Position numbers and translations under genes: made by a program. From NCBI GenBank assembly GCA_009936675.1, contig JAACDY010000159.1, positions 1 to 34,885 on the forward strand: 34,885 nt of DNA. The letters run 5' to 3'. The notes under the pieces are model-generated. The model did no database searches. It had not been told where the DNA came from and worked only from the letters and a program-made list of their open reading frames with translations. The DNA is from Bacteroidota bacterium. Lineage in GTDB: Bacteria; Bacteroidota; Bacteroidia; Flavobacteriales; Flavobacteriaceae. Of this stretch, positions 15,313 through 25,467 are shown in pieces (the first letter of the stretch is position 1; each line of letters begins with the position of its first letter).

Positions 15313-17749
15313 TCTCATAGATCAAAAGGTTGTTGTCTTCTGTGGCTACGACCATTTCCAGCGCTTTGTCTTTGTCACTGTTGGCCATATCGTTTGCAGA
15401 TTTTCCATAGACTGGAAATCCAGGTACACTTTCTCCATTGCTGTAAAACAAATATACTTTTTGTTCATTAGTATCTGTGGTGCTGAAATAGAGGGTGTTG
15501 TTGAGGTAAAAAATTTTGGGCGGGGTATATTCTCCGTAGGGAAGGCTAACGGGAATGCCTTTGATGTTGAGCTTGTTTTCGGAAAGGGTGACCAGTGTTT
15601 TTGTAGTGGCATCGATCCGATGGCCAGTTGTCAATTGGAGGGCTGAGGAGACTTTATTCCCTTTGGTGTCCACCTGAATCAAATTCCCGCCTTGATCGGT
15701 TGTCGAAAAGGTGTTGAGATAGGAAAAAATTTCATTGTCTGAGCAAGCGATTTTTCCTTTGACCTTGATACGGTCTTTTCCTGTCCGAGCAACGATTTTG
15801 AGAGTGTTGTTCTCCAAGGGGATCAATATATAATCCTTGCTTTGAAGGCGGATGTGTTTTGGAGCTGCAATGATATTGGCATTGACCTTTTTGAGTGTAA
15901 ATCCATTGAGTTTTTTACCTCGATTGTCGAACATCAAAAGGGAACGATCCTGAGCGATCAAAAAACGGTAATTGCGATTGTTGTCATAATCAAAAACAGA
16001 CAGGGGGAGGGGTTGGGGGTTTTTGGGAAGTTTGATGTTGAAGGGTTTGACGATTTTTCCGTTGCGATCCAATATCATCAGTCGGTCGGCAGTTCTAAAA
16101 GCCAATTGCCAACGGTTGTTCTTATAAAGATCGACTTGATGGATGCCCCCAATGATTTTTCCTGAAAGTTGTTTTTTCCAATACAATTTACCAGTATTGG
16201 AAAACAGATAAAGAACGTTGTCATTGTCCTGAACCACTACGTCCATTCCCTTGTTTCTGTGGTTTTTGAACCATTGTGGCGGGATGATGGAAGGCTTGTT
16301 CAGTTCGAGGGTGTAGGCATTTTTCACCCCTGCTTTGTTGTTGGAGGGCAAGTTTTTTTGAAGGCTAAAAAAAAGATGGGTAAAGTCATCTTCAGATACC
16401 CCTTGAAAAGCACTAAGGGGAAAGGTTTCAAAAGATAAGTTTTTGATGTTATCGGGGGCTTTGTTTTGCGGCCAGGATTTGACCAGATTTTTGTTGTTTC
16501 CGATCCACAAGAACGAATTTTCATCGGCAAGTTTTTCCTTTAAGTTTTGGAATGCAGGAAGGCGATCCAATGTATTTCGATCCAGATAACTTCCCAAAAT
16601 GTTTTTCAATCCCGACTCTGTCTCACTCATAATCAGGAGATTTTCGTGCCAACAACCCCATTGGGGGGCGATTTTATCGCCAAAAACATCAATCAAAGCT
16701 TTGAGGTTGTTAGGGAGGTAGGTAGGATAATAGGAGAATGACCGAAATTTTTTGGGTTCATTTTCCGTGGAAAGAAATTCAGGAAAGTTTTCTTCAATAT
16801 CATCAATACTAAAAACAAGAGACTTATCACCAGAGGCAAAAATCCAAGCCACTTCATTCAGGCTGTTCAGTGAAGATAGATCGGTGTTGCTGACAGGTAA
16901 GTTGACCCGCCTGCTGTAGCGTTTAAAATTATCCTCTAACTGTTGCATATTGTCTATGGGGAAACCGAGATAACTGCTAAAGTTTTCAGGAACAATTTGA
17001 GGTGTTACCAGTTTTTGGGGATTGAGGTTTTTGACCAAGATCAAACCATCGGGTATGGAGTCATTTAGAAAGGCTACACCGTTGAGGTTGATGGCATTTT
17101 CTGAAACCTCCATACCCAATTCAATCCAATCTCTTCCGGTATTGGGAAAGAAAGGCGTTTTTGGAAACAACGAATGCGTCAATGGGTTGGAGGAGGGGTG
17201 GATCAAAAAGTTTACCGCCATGTCTACATCCATGCTTTCAGCCAATTGATAAAAAGCCGGACTTACAATTCCTCGCTGACCTTTTTCAAAATTTCGAATA
17301 CCGTTGTCAATCACCAGTTGTGATTGGGACCACATTCTCAGAGGACCCAAATCAGTGGTGTAAAAAGTCTGATCGTCTTGATGGAGCACTCCAATGGTTT
17401 GTTTACTATACTCAAAAGTCTTTTGATAGACCAACAGACTGTCTTCTGGACTGCTTTTTACAATCAGACTTACGGCATTTTCGTTTTTCCCTACAGGGGT
17501 AAAAAACAGTAGTTGGGGAGAGGTAGTATTTTTGGGGATGATATTCTGGACGGTTTTCTTCAAATCCCCGTTCAAAGAAAAGAGTTTAGACAATTCCATT
17601 GAACTTTTCAATGAAATGCTATCGTTGATCTGAGCGACAAGACTGGTGTTTTGGGGAACCAAATCAATCAGATTGATTTCTACTTGATTATTGGGCGTAC
17701 AAGCCAGTAAAAGCCAGAGGGAGATTAAGGGTAAAATTCTTTTTATCAT
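15305..17749 (-). CDS. Large lipoprotein of unknown function with C-terminal beta-propeller-like region
   Basis: The 814-residue product has a lipoprotein signal MIKRILPLISLWLLLACTPN with C17 as the lipidation site. Residues about 20-500 show no family I recognise. The last third repeats segments of the PQQ/WD-like type, such as NVLYLFSNTGKLYWKK, DRLMILDRNGKIV and SLLMFDNRGKKLNGF. This suggests a beta-propeller of unknown ligand. I chose the ATG at 17749; the frame is open upstream into the rnhB tail, but only this start gives the signal peptide. A TATTTTTG box (plus 17756-17763) lies directly before the start. It follows rnhB on the same strand, and an arrangement with rnhB and a porin gene is familiar to me from Flavobacteriia. 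Confidence 0.75.
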   Translation of the reverse strand: MIKRILPLISLWLLLACTPNNQVEINLIDLVPQNTSLVAQINDSISLKSSMELSKLFSLNGDLKKTVQNIIPKNTTSPQLLFFTPVGKNENAVSLIVKSSPEDSLLVYQKTFEYSKQTIGVLHQDDQTFYTTDLGPLRMWSQSQLVIDNGIRNFEKGQRGIVSPAFYQLAESMDVDMAVNFLIHPSSNPLTHSLFPKTPFFPNTGRDWIELGMEVSENAINLNGVAFLNDSIPDGLILVKNLNPQKLVTPQIVPENFSSYLGFPIDNMQQLEDNFKRYSRRVNLPVSNTDLSSLNSLNEVAWIFASGDKSLVFSIDDIEENFPEFLSTENEPKKFRSFSYYPTYLPNNLKALIDVFGDKIAPQWGCWHENLLIMSETESGLKNILGSYLDRNTLDRLPAFQNLKEKLADENSFLWIGNNKNLVKSWPQNKAPDNIKNLSFETFPLSAFQGVSEDDFTHLFFSLQKNLPSNNKAGVKNAYTLELNKPSIIPPQWFKNHRNKGMDVVVQDNDNVLYLFSNTGKLYWKKQLSGKIIGGIHQVDLYKNNRWQLAFRTADRLMILDRNGKIVKPFNIKLPKNPQPLPLSVFDYDNNRNYRFLIAQDRSLLMFDNRGKKLNGFTLKKVNANIIAAPKHIRLQSKDYILIPLENNTLKIVARTGKDRIKVKGKIACSDNEIFSYLNTFSTTDQGGNLIQVDTKGNKVSSALQLTTGHRIDATTKTLVTLSENKLNIKGIPVSLPYGEYTPPKIFYLNNTLYFSTTDTNEQKVYLFYSNGESVPGFPVYGKSANDMANSDKDKALEMVVATEDNNLLIYEIN

Positions 17750-17755
17750 CAATAT

Positions 17756-17763
17756 CAAAAATA
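17756..17763 (-). promoter_or_regulatory. Possible -7 box TATTTTTG before the large lipoprotein gene
   Basis: An exact TAnnTTTG match on the minus strand only six bases before the ATG, which would give an almost leaderless transcript. No -33 TTG is seen at normal distance, and transcription from rnhB is also possible. Confidence 0.3.
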
Positions 17764-17837
17764 TTAAATCAAGCCTTTGATTGAGTGATAAAGGAACGAT
17801 AAAATTCAACTGACTTTTCAACATTTGAGGAGGTGGA

Positions 17838-18461
17838 TCAAAGGGGGAGTTCCAATTGTTTTGGTAGTAATTGAAAAGATTTGCGGTGATGGGGGTTAGG
17901 GCCAATTTTGGCAATGGCTTCACGATGGGCTTTGGTGGGGTATCCCTTGTTCTGATTCCACGAATACTGGGGAAATTTTTCATGTATTTTTTTCATGTAG
18001 TCGTCCCGATAAGTTTTGGCCAATACCGAGGCAGCTGCTATATTTTGGTATTTGCCATCGCCTTTGATGACACACTGATGGGGAACCGACTCAAAAGGGT
18101 GAAAGCGATTGCCGTCTACGGCAATAAAATCAATGGGTAAAGACAGTTTTGTCAACGCCAAATGCATGGCTTTGATGCTGGCATTGAGAATATTGATTTG
18201 ATCGATTTCTTCAGGGAATACATGGGCGTAGGAAAAGGTGATGGCTTTGTCTTCGATCAGCGGACGAAGTTCGTAGCGTTGTTTTTCCGTTAGTTTTTTG
18301 GAATCGTTCAATTCCGGCAAATCAAAATGGGAAGGTAAGATCACAGCAGCGGCAGTAACAGGCCCTGCCAAGCAACCCCTACCGGCCTCATCTGTTCCCG
18401 CTTCTGTTTTCGATGTAATTTGTCTGATTAGCAAAACCCTATAATCGTTTGGTTTAGTCAA
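17838..18461 (-). CDS. rnhB: Ribonuclease HII
   Basis: RNase HII removes ribonucleotides and RNA primers from DNA hybrids. The 207-residue product carries the active site: TDEAGRGCLAGPV (Asp-Glu), NDSKKL, AVDGNRF (Asp), and GDGKYQNIAAASVLAKTYRD. The frame has no ATG before the first motif. Both possible starts are TTG, at 18461 (207 residues) or 18434 (198 residues). The shorter form matches the usual short N-terminus better, but I list the longer one. It is divergent from the porin gene and precedes the large lipoprotein gene by 88 bases. Confidence 0.93.
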   Translation of the reverse strand: MTKPNDYRVLLIRQITSKTEAGTDEAGRGCLAGPVTAAAVILPSHFDLPELNDSKKLTEKQRYELRPLIEDKAITFSYAHVFPEEIDQINILNASIKAMHLALTKLSLPIDFIAVDGNRFHPFESVPHQCVIKGDGKYQNIAAASVLAKTYRDDYMKKIHEKFPQYSWNQNKGYPTKAHREAIAKIGPNPHHRKSFQLLPKQLELPL

Positions 18462-18507
18462 CCCAAATTAAACACAATTATTTTAACTTCGCATCAAATT
18501 CATTTTA

Positions 18508-20904
18508 ATGAAGCGACTTCTCCTTGTTTTTTTGCTTGTGGCTGGCTACCTCTCCCATGCGCAAGAAAATCAAGATACTGAAAATGCTGACGCTGAACCG
18601 AATAATACCCTCGAGGTAACGGGCTTTTCTGTGGTTGTTGAGGAGGTCAGCGACAGTCTGTCTGTTGGTATTGATAGCCTGGCTGTTGAGAAAGAAAAAA
18701 TTATCAGCCGCAGAGATTCCCTTTTGTTTTTGTCTTTTAGGTTGCCCAAACCGGGGATTTTAAAAAATATTGTTCCATACACCCTCCCCAAAATACCAGA
18801 TTCTATCGCTAAAGAGCAGCTTGGCCCTCAATACCGATACATGAAGGGTATTGGGTTGGAACACGACAGTAGGCTTTTGACCGATGCTATGATCATACAA
18901 TTACTGGATTCTTTTTCCTTACAAAAGACGCTCTACTTCGAGCGGCTAAAAAAATTGAGGGAAATTGCTCCTAAACCCATTAAGGAAATGGAAGAGGTGA
19001 CCATAGAGGATTATAAAATCTATTATTCTGATGGTACAGTAAAGCATGTGGATACCACATTGACCATCAATAAAGACTATCATTTTAATTATCTGCGGAA
19101 AGATTATTTTGAATTACTGCCTTTTGCCAATACAGGCGAGGCTTTCAACAAACTGGGCTATGATTTTCAAGATCAAAAATTAATCCCCGACATAGGGGCT
19201 CGGGCAAAGCATTATGGCTATATGGAAGAGGATGAAATTGGATATTACGAGGTGCCTTCTCCATTGACAGAATTGTTTTTTAAAACAGTTTTTGAGCAAG
19301 GACAGTTGATAGACGCCTTGATTACAGTAAACACTTCCCCAAGACTCAACATTACCCTAGCTCACAAAGCCTTTCGCTCTTTGGGGAACTACATCAACAC
19401 ACTGGGAGGAGCCACGAATCTTCGTTTTATTTCCCAATATACTTCTAAGAATTACCGCTATCGCCAGCGTTCTCATTTTACAGCTCAACGCCATGAAAAC
19501 CAAGCCAATGGAGGGTTGGATTCGCTCAGTGTGTATTTTTTTGAGAAGGCAGTGGATGAATTGGAATACGACGGTTTTTTGGATCGTTCCCGATTGATTA
19601 ACAATACCAATGTTGACAATACGCTTATCGGAAGGCGCTACTACTTGGATCATCAGTACGATGCTAAGTTGGGGGGCAATGACAAAATGAAGAACTATGA
19701 AAGACCCAAAGTTTTGACCATTGGACACAAATTTAGTTATGAGGGTAAACATTTTGATTTCGATAATTTGACTAGAGATTCATTTTTTGGGACTGTTTCG
19801 CGCACTTCTTTTTTTGGAATTCGAAACTCTTTGGAGGTAATGGATAATGAGTTTTATGCCATCTATAATGAAAAAAACTTGGGTGAAGTCAAAGCTGGTC
19901 TTCGACTAATACAATCGGACTATAGCATCACCTTGCCCGAAAACACCAAAAATCCTGACGAACCCTATGATTATGGCACTGATCCCACAGGAATCAAAGC
20001 CAATCAGTTGGCACTTTCTGCCTATTGGAAAAAAACATTCTTAAAGTTTGATTTTAAAGCCGAGGGCTATTTTTCTGCCGCTAAGGCCTACTCCAGTCAA
20101 TTCATTTCCGGAGCCATTAGTAGAGATTTTGAAAATGGGATTTTTACAAAAGCCAAACTCAGTCTGAGGTCACAAGTCCCTAATTTTAATTTTTTCCTTA
20201 ATCGCAGCAATTTTGTTGAATACGATTGGTACAATCCCGACTTCAAGAACCAATTGATCAATTCGCTCAATTTCTCTTTTGGCCATCGCAAGTGGGGGAA
20301 GCTTGAGGGACAGTACGAATTGTTGAACAACTATACTTATTTTAGGAATCTTCTGCCGGGTTACGGTCAGGACACCAATTCTGGTGAATTCAACAAGAAG
20401 GAAGAAGAGTTGGTGGTGACTCCCGAACAGTATGAGGGAACAATAGGTTATCTAAAATTGCGTTTTTCACAGCAATTGGATTTTTGGAAATTCACTTTGG
20501 TCAACACAGCGCAGTATCAACAAGTTTCACACGATGGTGATATTGATTTTGAGCCGCTGAATGTTCCAGAGTGGAATTTGAGGACTTCTTTTCTTTTTTC
20601 CAGTCAACTTTTTAATAAGGCACTTTATTTACAAACCGGAGTCACCGCCCAGTATTTTACTGAGTTTTACGCTGATCGATACAGTGCACATTTGGGAGAG
20701 TTTGTTTCTCAAAACCATACGAAAATAGGAGAATTCCCGAGATTAGACTTCTTTATCAATGCCAAAATTCAGCAAACACGATTGTTTTTGAAGTATGAAC
20801 ATTTCAACAGTAAAACGACAGGATACAACTATTTTTCAGCACCTTTCACACCCTATCGCGATTCCTCAATTCGCTTTGGTTTGGTTTGGAACTTTTTCCA
20901 GTAA
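18508..20904 (+). CDS. Putative porin (Porin_10 type), outer membrane
   Basis: The 798-residue product has the Sec signal MKRLLLVFLLVAGYLSHAQ. The mature protein has an acidic linker (about 20-70), then a beta-rich region of alternating aromatic strands ending in RDSSIRFGLVWNFFQ, with a terminal aromatic residue cluster typical of outer-membrane beta-barrels. Motifs such as ELFFKTVFEQGQLIDALI and RLNITLAHKAFRSLGNY fit the Bacteroidota putative porin family (PF14121); substrate is unknown. A near-consensus -7 box TAACTTCG (18484-18491, one mismatch) precedes the ATG. It is divergent from rnhB. Confidence 0.78.
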   Translation: MKRLLLVFLLVAGYLSHAQENQDTENADAEPNNTLEVTGFSVVVEEVSDSLSVGIDSLAVEKEKIISRRDSLLFLSFRLPKPGILKNIVPYTLPKIPDSIAKEQLGPQYRYMKGIGLEHDSRLLTDAMIIQLLDSFSLQKTLYFERLKKLREIAPKPIKEMEEVTIEDYKIYYSDGTVKHVDTTLTINKDYHFNYLRKDYFELLPFANTGEAFNKLGYDFQDQKLIPDIGARAKHYGYMEEDEIGYYEVPSPLTELFFKTVFEQGQLIDALITVNTSPRLNITLAHKAFRSLGNYINTLGGATNLRFISQYTSKNYRYRQRSHFTAQRHENQANGGLDSLSVYFFEKAVDELEYDGFLDRSRLINNTNVDNTLIGRRYYLDHQYDAKLGGNDKMKNYERPKVLTIGHKFSYEGKHFDFDNLTRDSFFGTVSRTSFFGIRNSLEVMDNEFYAIYNEKNLGEVKAGLRLIQSDYSITLPENTKNPDEPYDYGTDPTGIKANQLALSAYWKKTFLKFDFKAEGYFSAAKAYSSQFISGAISRDFENGIFTKAKLSLRSQVPNFNFFLNRSNFVEYDWYNPDFKNQLINSLNFSFGHRKWGKLEGQYELLNNYTYFRNLLPGYGQDTNSGEFNKKEEELVVTPEQYEGTIGYLKLRFSQQLDFWKFTLVNTAQYQQVSHDGDIDFEPLNVPEWNLRTSFLFSSQLFNKALYLQTGVTAQYFTEFYADRYSAHLGEFVSQNHTKIGEFPRLDFFINAKIQQTRLFLKYEHFNSKTTGYNYFSAPFTPYRDSSIRFGLVWNFFQ

Positions 20905-21196
20905 TGTTCAAAATTAATTCTCAGCAAGCCTAACCTCTTGACCGGTTTTTCTCCGATTCTTGTCCAAAGTCCCGAAATGCATCGGCTTTCGTTTTGAAGT
21001 TTTGGTCTATAGAAAGCAGTGGTTCTCTTCTTCCCGCAGTGATGATTTTAACATAGAGAAGTACAGATGTTGAGTATAACTACTGTTCAGTAAGTCGTCC
21101 AAAAGGATAGAATTATTTGTAATGAAAGGCAAAAATCACCCAATTTGGGAAAGGATAAATCAGCCAATTATTTTTAAAATAAGTTTTGTAGATAGG
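20905..21196. other. Intergenic stretch with no assignable gene
   Basis: This 292-base gap between the porin gene and gltD has no ATG-started frame of interest. On the minus strand a frame without ATG (20930-21079, 49 codons) reads like protein, including VKIITAGRREPLLSIDQNFK and ADAFRDFGQESEKNRSRG. It may be the tail of a lost gene. I see no strong terminator hairpin, only the short inverted CCCAA-T-TTGGG at about 21158. Confidence 0.4.
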
Positions 21197-22663
21197 CTAC
21201 ACTGCCATTAAATCTCCGGCTATATTTTTTTGGGGAAGATCGGAACTACCCATGAGGTAGGTGTCGATCTGATGCGCTGCTTCTCGACCTTCAGATATGG
21301 CCCAAACAATTAATGATTGTCCTCTACGAGCATCTCCTGCGGCGAAGATATTGGGTTTGTTGGTCTGGTATTGCTGCTCTCCTTTGACATTTCCCCTGGG
21401 GTCGAAAGTCAATCCGAATTGTTCTGGGAGTGATTTTTCAGGACCTGTAAATCCTAAAGCCAACAAGGCCAATTCACAAGGCCATTCTTTTTCAGAACCT
21501 TCGAGTTCAACCAGTTGAGGACGCTGTCCAGGAATTTTTTTCCACGCCACTTCGACTGTTTTAAGACCTTTAAGGTTTCCTTTTCCGTCACCAATAAATT
21601 CTTTGGTCAAGATATTCCACTCTCTGTGGCTTCCTTCTTCGTGAGAAGAGCTGGTTTTGAGTTTGAAGGGCCAGTAAGGCCAAGGATTGTCTTCTGTTCT
21701 TCCGTCGGCTGGTTTGGGCATGATTTCAAAATTGGTTACACTTTTCGCACCCTGACGGTTGGAAGTTCCGATACAATCTGATCCCGTATCTCCCCCTCCA
21801 ATAACGATTACATTTCTGTCTTTAGCCAAGTATTTTGGATCGCGTTTGTGTTGTCCATCAACGGCTTTATTGTTGTGTGGTAAAAAGTCCATTGCCTGAG
21901 TTACTCCTTTTAGGTCAGCACCTGGAATAGGGAGTTCACGTTTGATGCTGGCTCCCGTACAGAGCACAACGGCATCAAATTCCTTTTCGATTTCCTCGGC
22001 ATTGATGGTTTTCCCCACTTCAACCTCACATTTGAAAATGATGCCTTCGGCTTCGAGAATTTCCATTCGGCGGTCGATAACATTTTTTTCCATTTTGAAA
22101 TCAGGAATACCATAACGCAGTAGTCCACCGATTTTATTATCTCTTTCAAAAACAGTAACGGTATGTCCAGCTCGGTTGAGTTGCTGTGCGGCAGCTAATC
22201 CGGCGGGGCCTGATCCGATTACGGCGACGGTTTTACCCGTTCTTGTTTCGGGGGGTTGAGGTTTGATCCAGCCTTCCGAAAATCCACGTTCTACGATGTA
22301 CTTTTCTATCAATTCAATGGATACTGGGGGGTTGATGATACCCAATACACAAGCCTCCTCACAAGGAGCAGGACAGAGTCTGCCAGTAAATTCGGGAAAG
22401 TTGTTGGTAGAATGCAAAATAGTGAGGGCTTTTTCCCACTCATTCTTGTGGACGGCATCGTTAAAATCTGGAATCAAATTACCCAGCGGACATCCACTAT
22501 GGCAAAAGGGAACGCCGCAGGCCATACATCTACCGCCTTGTTTTTGTAGCTCCTCATTTTTGGGTGCAACCGTAAATTCTTTGTAGTTCTGAATACGCTC
22601 ATCGGGAGCCACTACAGGCTCGTTGATTCTTTCGTATTCCATAAATCCTCTTAATTTTCCCAT
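21197..22663 (-). CDS. gltD: Glutamate synthase small subunit
   Basis: GltD supplies electrons from NADPH through FAD and Fe-S centres to the large subunit, which makes glutamate from glutamine and 2-oxoglutarate. The 488-residue product has the N-terminal cysteine cluster C46, C49, C54, C58 (CMACGVPFCHSGCP), a second cluster LCPAPCEEAC, the FAD site GSGPAGLAAAQQL and the NADPH site VIGGGDTGSDCIG. I chose the ATG at 22663 (MGKLRGF), two bases after the gltB stop; an upstream TTG would overlap. The C-terminal IFAAGDARRGQSLIVWAI is intact. Confidence 0.95.
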   Translation of the reverse strand: MGKLRGFMEYERINEPVVAPDERIQNYKEFTVAPKNEELQKQGGRCMACGVPFCHSGCPLGNLIPDFNDAVHKNEWEKALTILHSTNNFPEFTGRLCPAPCEEACVLGIINPPVSIELIEKYIVERGFSEGWIKPQPPETRTGKTVAVIGSGPAGLAAAQQLNRAGHTVTVFERDNKIGGLLRYGIPDFKMEKNVIDRRMEILEAEGIIFKCEVEVGKTINAEEIEKEFDAVVLCTGASIKRELPIPGADLKGVTQAMDFLPHNNKAVDGQHKRDPKYLAKDRNVIVIGGGDTGSDCIGTSNRQGAKSVTNFEIMPKPADGRTEDNPWPYWPFKLKTSSSHEEGSHREWNILTKEFIGDGKGNLKGLKTVEVAWKKIPGQRPQLVELEGSEKEWPCELALLALGFTGPEKSLPEQFGLTFDPRGNVKGEQQYQTNKPNIFAAGDARRGQSLIVWAISEGREAAHQIDTYLMGSSDLPQKNIAGDLMAV

Positions 22664-22665
22664 GA

Positions 22666-25467
22666 TCAATCGATTTTTGCTTCTTCTGCTTCTTTTGCTA
22701 ATATTTCTAATGCTCTTTTATAATCCGTAGGCATGACTTTAATGAATTTTCTACTGTTTTCCTTCCAGTCTTTCAAGATGCTTTTGGCCCGCGAGCTGTT
22801 CGTATAGTCAATATGATTGTTGAGTAGTTCTTGTACTTTTTCGAAATCTTTGTCAGTAAGGTCTTCCAATTCAACCATTTCGAGGTTGAATTTTTTATCG
22901 TCAAAAGTGCCATCATCACTGTAAAGATAGGCAATTCCACCACTCATTCCTGCGGCAAAATTTCTTCCAAATTCACCGATGACCAAAGCAGTCCCTCCTG
23001 TCATGTATTCACAACCATGATCTCCAATTCCTTCAACTACAGCCGTAGCTCCCGAATTTCTGACACAGAACCTTTCCCCGGCAACTCCATTAATATAGGC
23101 TTCGCCAGTGACAGCCCCGTACAAGGCAACATTTCCGATGATGATGTTTTCATCGGCTTTAAAAGTAGCCTCTTTGGGCACCTGAGCGACCAACTTTCCA
23201 CCAGACAAACCTTTTCCAAAATAATCGTTACAATTTCCAATCACTTTTAGGAATAATCCTGTGGTGGCAAAAGCACCAAAACTTTGACCCGCAGTTCCTT
23301 TGAAATGGATACTCAAGGTGTCTTCGGGAAGTCCATTAGCTCCGTGTATTTTAGAAATTTCATTACTTAGGATGGCACCTACAGATCGGTTGGTGTTTTT
23401 GATATCAAATTCAAGATGTTGGGGGTCTTTTCTGTAAATGGCCGTATGGGCTTTGGATACAATTTTAAAGTCCAAAACTTTCTCCAAACCGTGGTCTTGT
23501 TTTTTGGTATTGTGGGTGTCCACATAGTCTGGTACATCAGGCTTGTAAAGGATTTTAGATAAATCTATTCCTTGAGCTTTATAGTGGTTGATGGCTTTGT
23601 TCATGTTCAGTTTTTGGGATTGCCCAACCATCTCGTTGATGGATCTGAACCCTAAACTGGCCATGATTTCTCTCAATTCTTGTGCTACGAAATACATAAA
23701 GTTGATTACGTGTTCCGGTTTTCCTTTAAAGTTCTTGCGCAACTCAGGATCTTGGGTGGCAATTCCTACGGGACAAGTGTTGAGGTGACAAGCACGCATC
23801 ATAATACAACCAGAGGCTACCAACGGGGCGGTTGAAAATCCAAATTCTTCCGCACCCAATAGGCAAGCTATGGCAACATCACGTCCGGTTTTCATTTGAC
23901 CGTCGCACTCGAGAACAATACGCGAACGCAAATCATTCATAACGAGGGTTTGTTGCGCCTCGGCAATACCCAATTCCCAGGGTAAACCAGCGTGTTTTAG
24001 TGAGGTCAGAGGCGAGGCTCCAGTTCCACCGTCAAAACCTGAAATCAAAATCACATCGGCTTTGGCTTTGGCGACCCCAGCGGCGATGGTTCCTACACCT
24101 ACTTCTGAAACGAGTTGTACATTCACCCTCGCTTCGCGGTTGGCGTTTTTGAGATCATAAATCAATTGCGCCAAATCTTCGATGGAATATATATCGTGGT
24201 GGGGTGGAGGAGAAATCAAACCTACATAGGGAGTAGAATTTCTAACCGACGCAATATAAGGATTGACCTTGGGACCAGGCAATTGTCCCCCTTCTCCAGG
24301 TTTGGCCCCCTGGGCCATTTTGATTTGTATTTCTTTGGCAGAACTCAAATAGTGACTGGAGACTCCAAATCGTCCTGAAGCTACCTGTTTGATGGCACTG
24401 TTTTTCCAGTTACCATCCATATCGGGTTGGAATCTTTTTGGGTCTTCCCCACCTTCCCCTGAGTTACTTTTGGCACCAATACGGTTCATCGCAATGGCCA
24501 AGTTCTCATGTGCTTCGGCACTGATGGATCCCAAAGACATAGCACCAGTTTTAAAGCGCTTGACGATTTCTGTCCAAGGTTCAACTTCCTCCAATGGGAT
24601 GGGGTCAAAGCTGGAAAATTCAAACATCCCCCTGAGGGTCATCAACTTTTCGCTTTGTTCATTGATTAACTTGGAATAAACTCCATAGGTTTCAAATTTG
24701 TTTTGTCTGACGGCTTGTTGAAGCTTAGCGATACTGGCAGGGTTCAACATGTGTTTTTCCCCATCTCTTCTCCAACGGTAATCCCCTCCAATTTCGAGTG
24801 GCATTCCAGCAAGATTTTCTTGGCTATAGGCCTTGTGGAAACGTTTGTTGATTTCCTTCTCTATCTCATACAGGCCAATTCCTTCGATACGAGTAGCGGT
24901 TTTACAGAAATAGGTTTCTATGAATTTTTCATTTAATCCTAATGCTTCGAATATCTGAGCACCACGATAAGAATGCAGTGTTGAAATTCCAATTTTATTC
25001 ATCACCTTGACAATCCCTTTTGCGATAGCTTTGTTAAAGTTGTCAATGGCTTTTTCTACTGAAATGCCTTGGATGATATCATTTTCTACTTGATGGGTAA
25101 TGATTTCATTGACCATGTAGGGATTAATAGCACTGGCACCGTATCCAAAGAGTAGAGAAAAATGATGTGGTTCTCTGGGTTCGGCAGATTCAATGATGAT
25201 GCCGAAGAGAGACCTCTTCTTTAGTTTTTTAAGACCATGATGCGCATGAGAACAGGCCAATAACATTGGAATAGGAGCCTTTTCAGGAGATACGCCGCGA
25301 TCGGATAGGATGATGATGTTGGCACCGTCGTCCACCACTTTTTCAATTTCTACAATCATCTGATCTAGAGCAGCTTCTAGTCCGTTATGTCCCTTGGCTA
25401 CATCATACAAGGTATTGATGGAGACCGCCTTATAGTCATTGTGTTTTATGTATTTGATCTTGTCCAA
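22666..25467 (-). CDS. gltB: Glutamate synthase large subunit, C-terminal part (frameshifted gltB)
   Basis: This 933-codon frame is the second part of gltB and has no start of its own other than a TTG that is really an internal codon. It holds the end of the central domain from DKIKYIKHNDYKAVSINTLY, then the FMN-binding synthase domain (GEGGEDPKRF, GGTGASPLTSLKHAGLP) and the Fe-S cysteines in CIMMRACHLNTCP. The C-terminal GXGXG beta-helix domain follows (ANGLPEDTLSIHFKGTAGQS, ALYGAVTGEAYINGVAGERF). The sequence joins smoothly to the upstream frame if one T is added near 25466. No other lesion is visible. It is followed by gltD with a two-base gap. Confidence 0.9.
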   Translation of the reverse strand: MDKIKYIKHNDYKAVSINTLYDVAKGHNGLEAALDQMIVEIEKVVDDGANIIILSDRGVSPEKAPIPMLLACSHAHHGLKKLKKRSLFGIIIESAEPREPHHFSLLFGYGASAINPYMVNEIITHQVENDIIQGISVEKAIDNFNKAIAKGIVKVMNKIGISTLHSYRGAQIFEALGLNEKFIETYFCKTATRIEGIGLYEIEKEINKRFHKAYSQENLAGMPLEIGGDYRWRRDGEKHMLNPASIAKLQQAVRQNKFETYGVYSKLINEQSEKLMTLRGMFEFSSFDPIPLEEVEPWTEIVKRFKTGAMSLGSISAEAHENLAIAMNRIGAKSNSGEGGEDPKRFQPDMDGNWKNSAIKQVASGRFGVSSHYLSSAKEIQIKMAQGAKPGEGGQLPGPKVNPYIASVRNSTPYVGLISPPPHHDIYSIEDLAQLIYDLKNANREARVNVQLVSEVGVGTIAAGVAKAKADVILISGFDGGTGASPLTSLKHAGLPWELGIAEAQQTLVMNDLRSRIVLECDGQMKTGRDVAIACLLGAEEFGFSTAPLVASGCIMMRACHLNTCPVGIATQDPELRKNFKGKPEHVINFMYFVAQELREIMASLGFRSINEMVGQSQKLNMNKAINHYKAQGIDLSKILYKPDVPDYVDTHNTKKQDHGLEKVLDFKIVSKAHTAIYRKDPQHLEFDIKNTNRSVGAILSNEISKIHGANGLPEDTLSIHFKGTAGQSFGAFATTGLFLKVIGNCNDYFGKGLSGGKLVAQVPKEATFKADENIIIGNVALYGAVTGEAYINGVAGERFCVRNSGATAVVEGIGDHGCEYMTGGTALVIGEFGRNFAAGMSGGIAYLYSDDGTFDDKKFNLEMVELEDLTDKDFEKVQELLNNHIDYTNSSRAKSILKDWKENSRKFIKVMPTDYKRALEILAKEAEEAKID

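Noticed and set aside
25446..25467. Two separate overlapping genes instead of one gltB
   Set aside because: The second frame has no start of its own and the protein family is continuous across the junction; a one-base deletion explains it.
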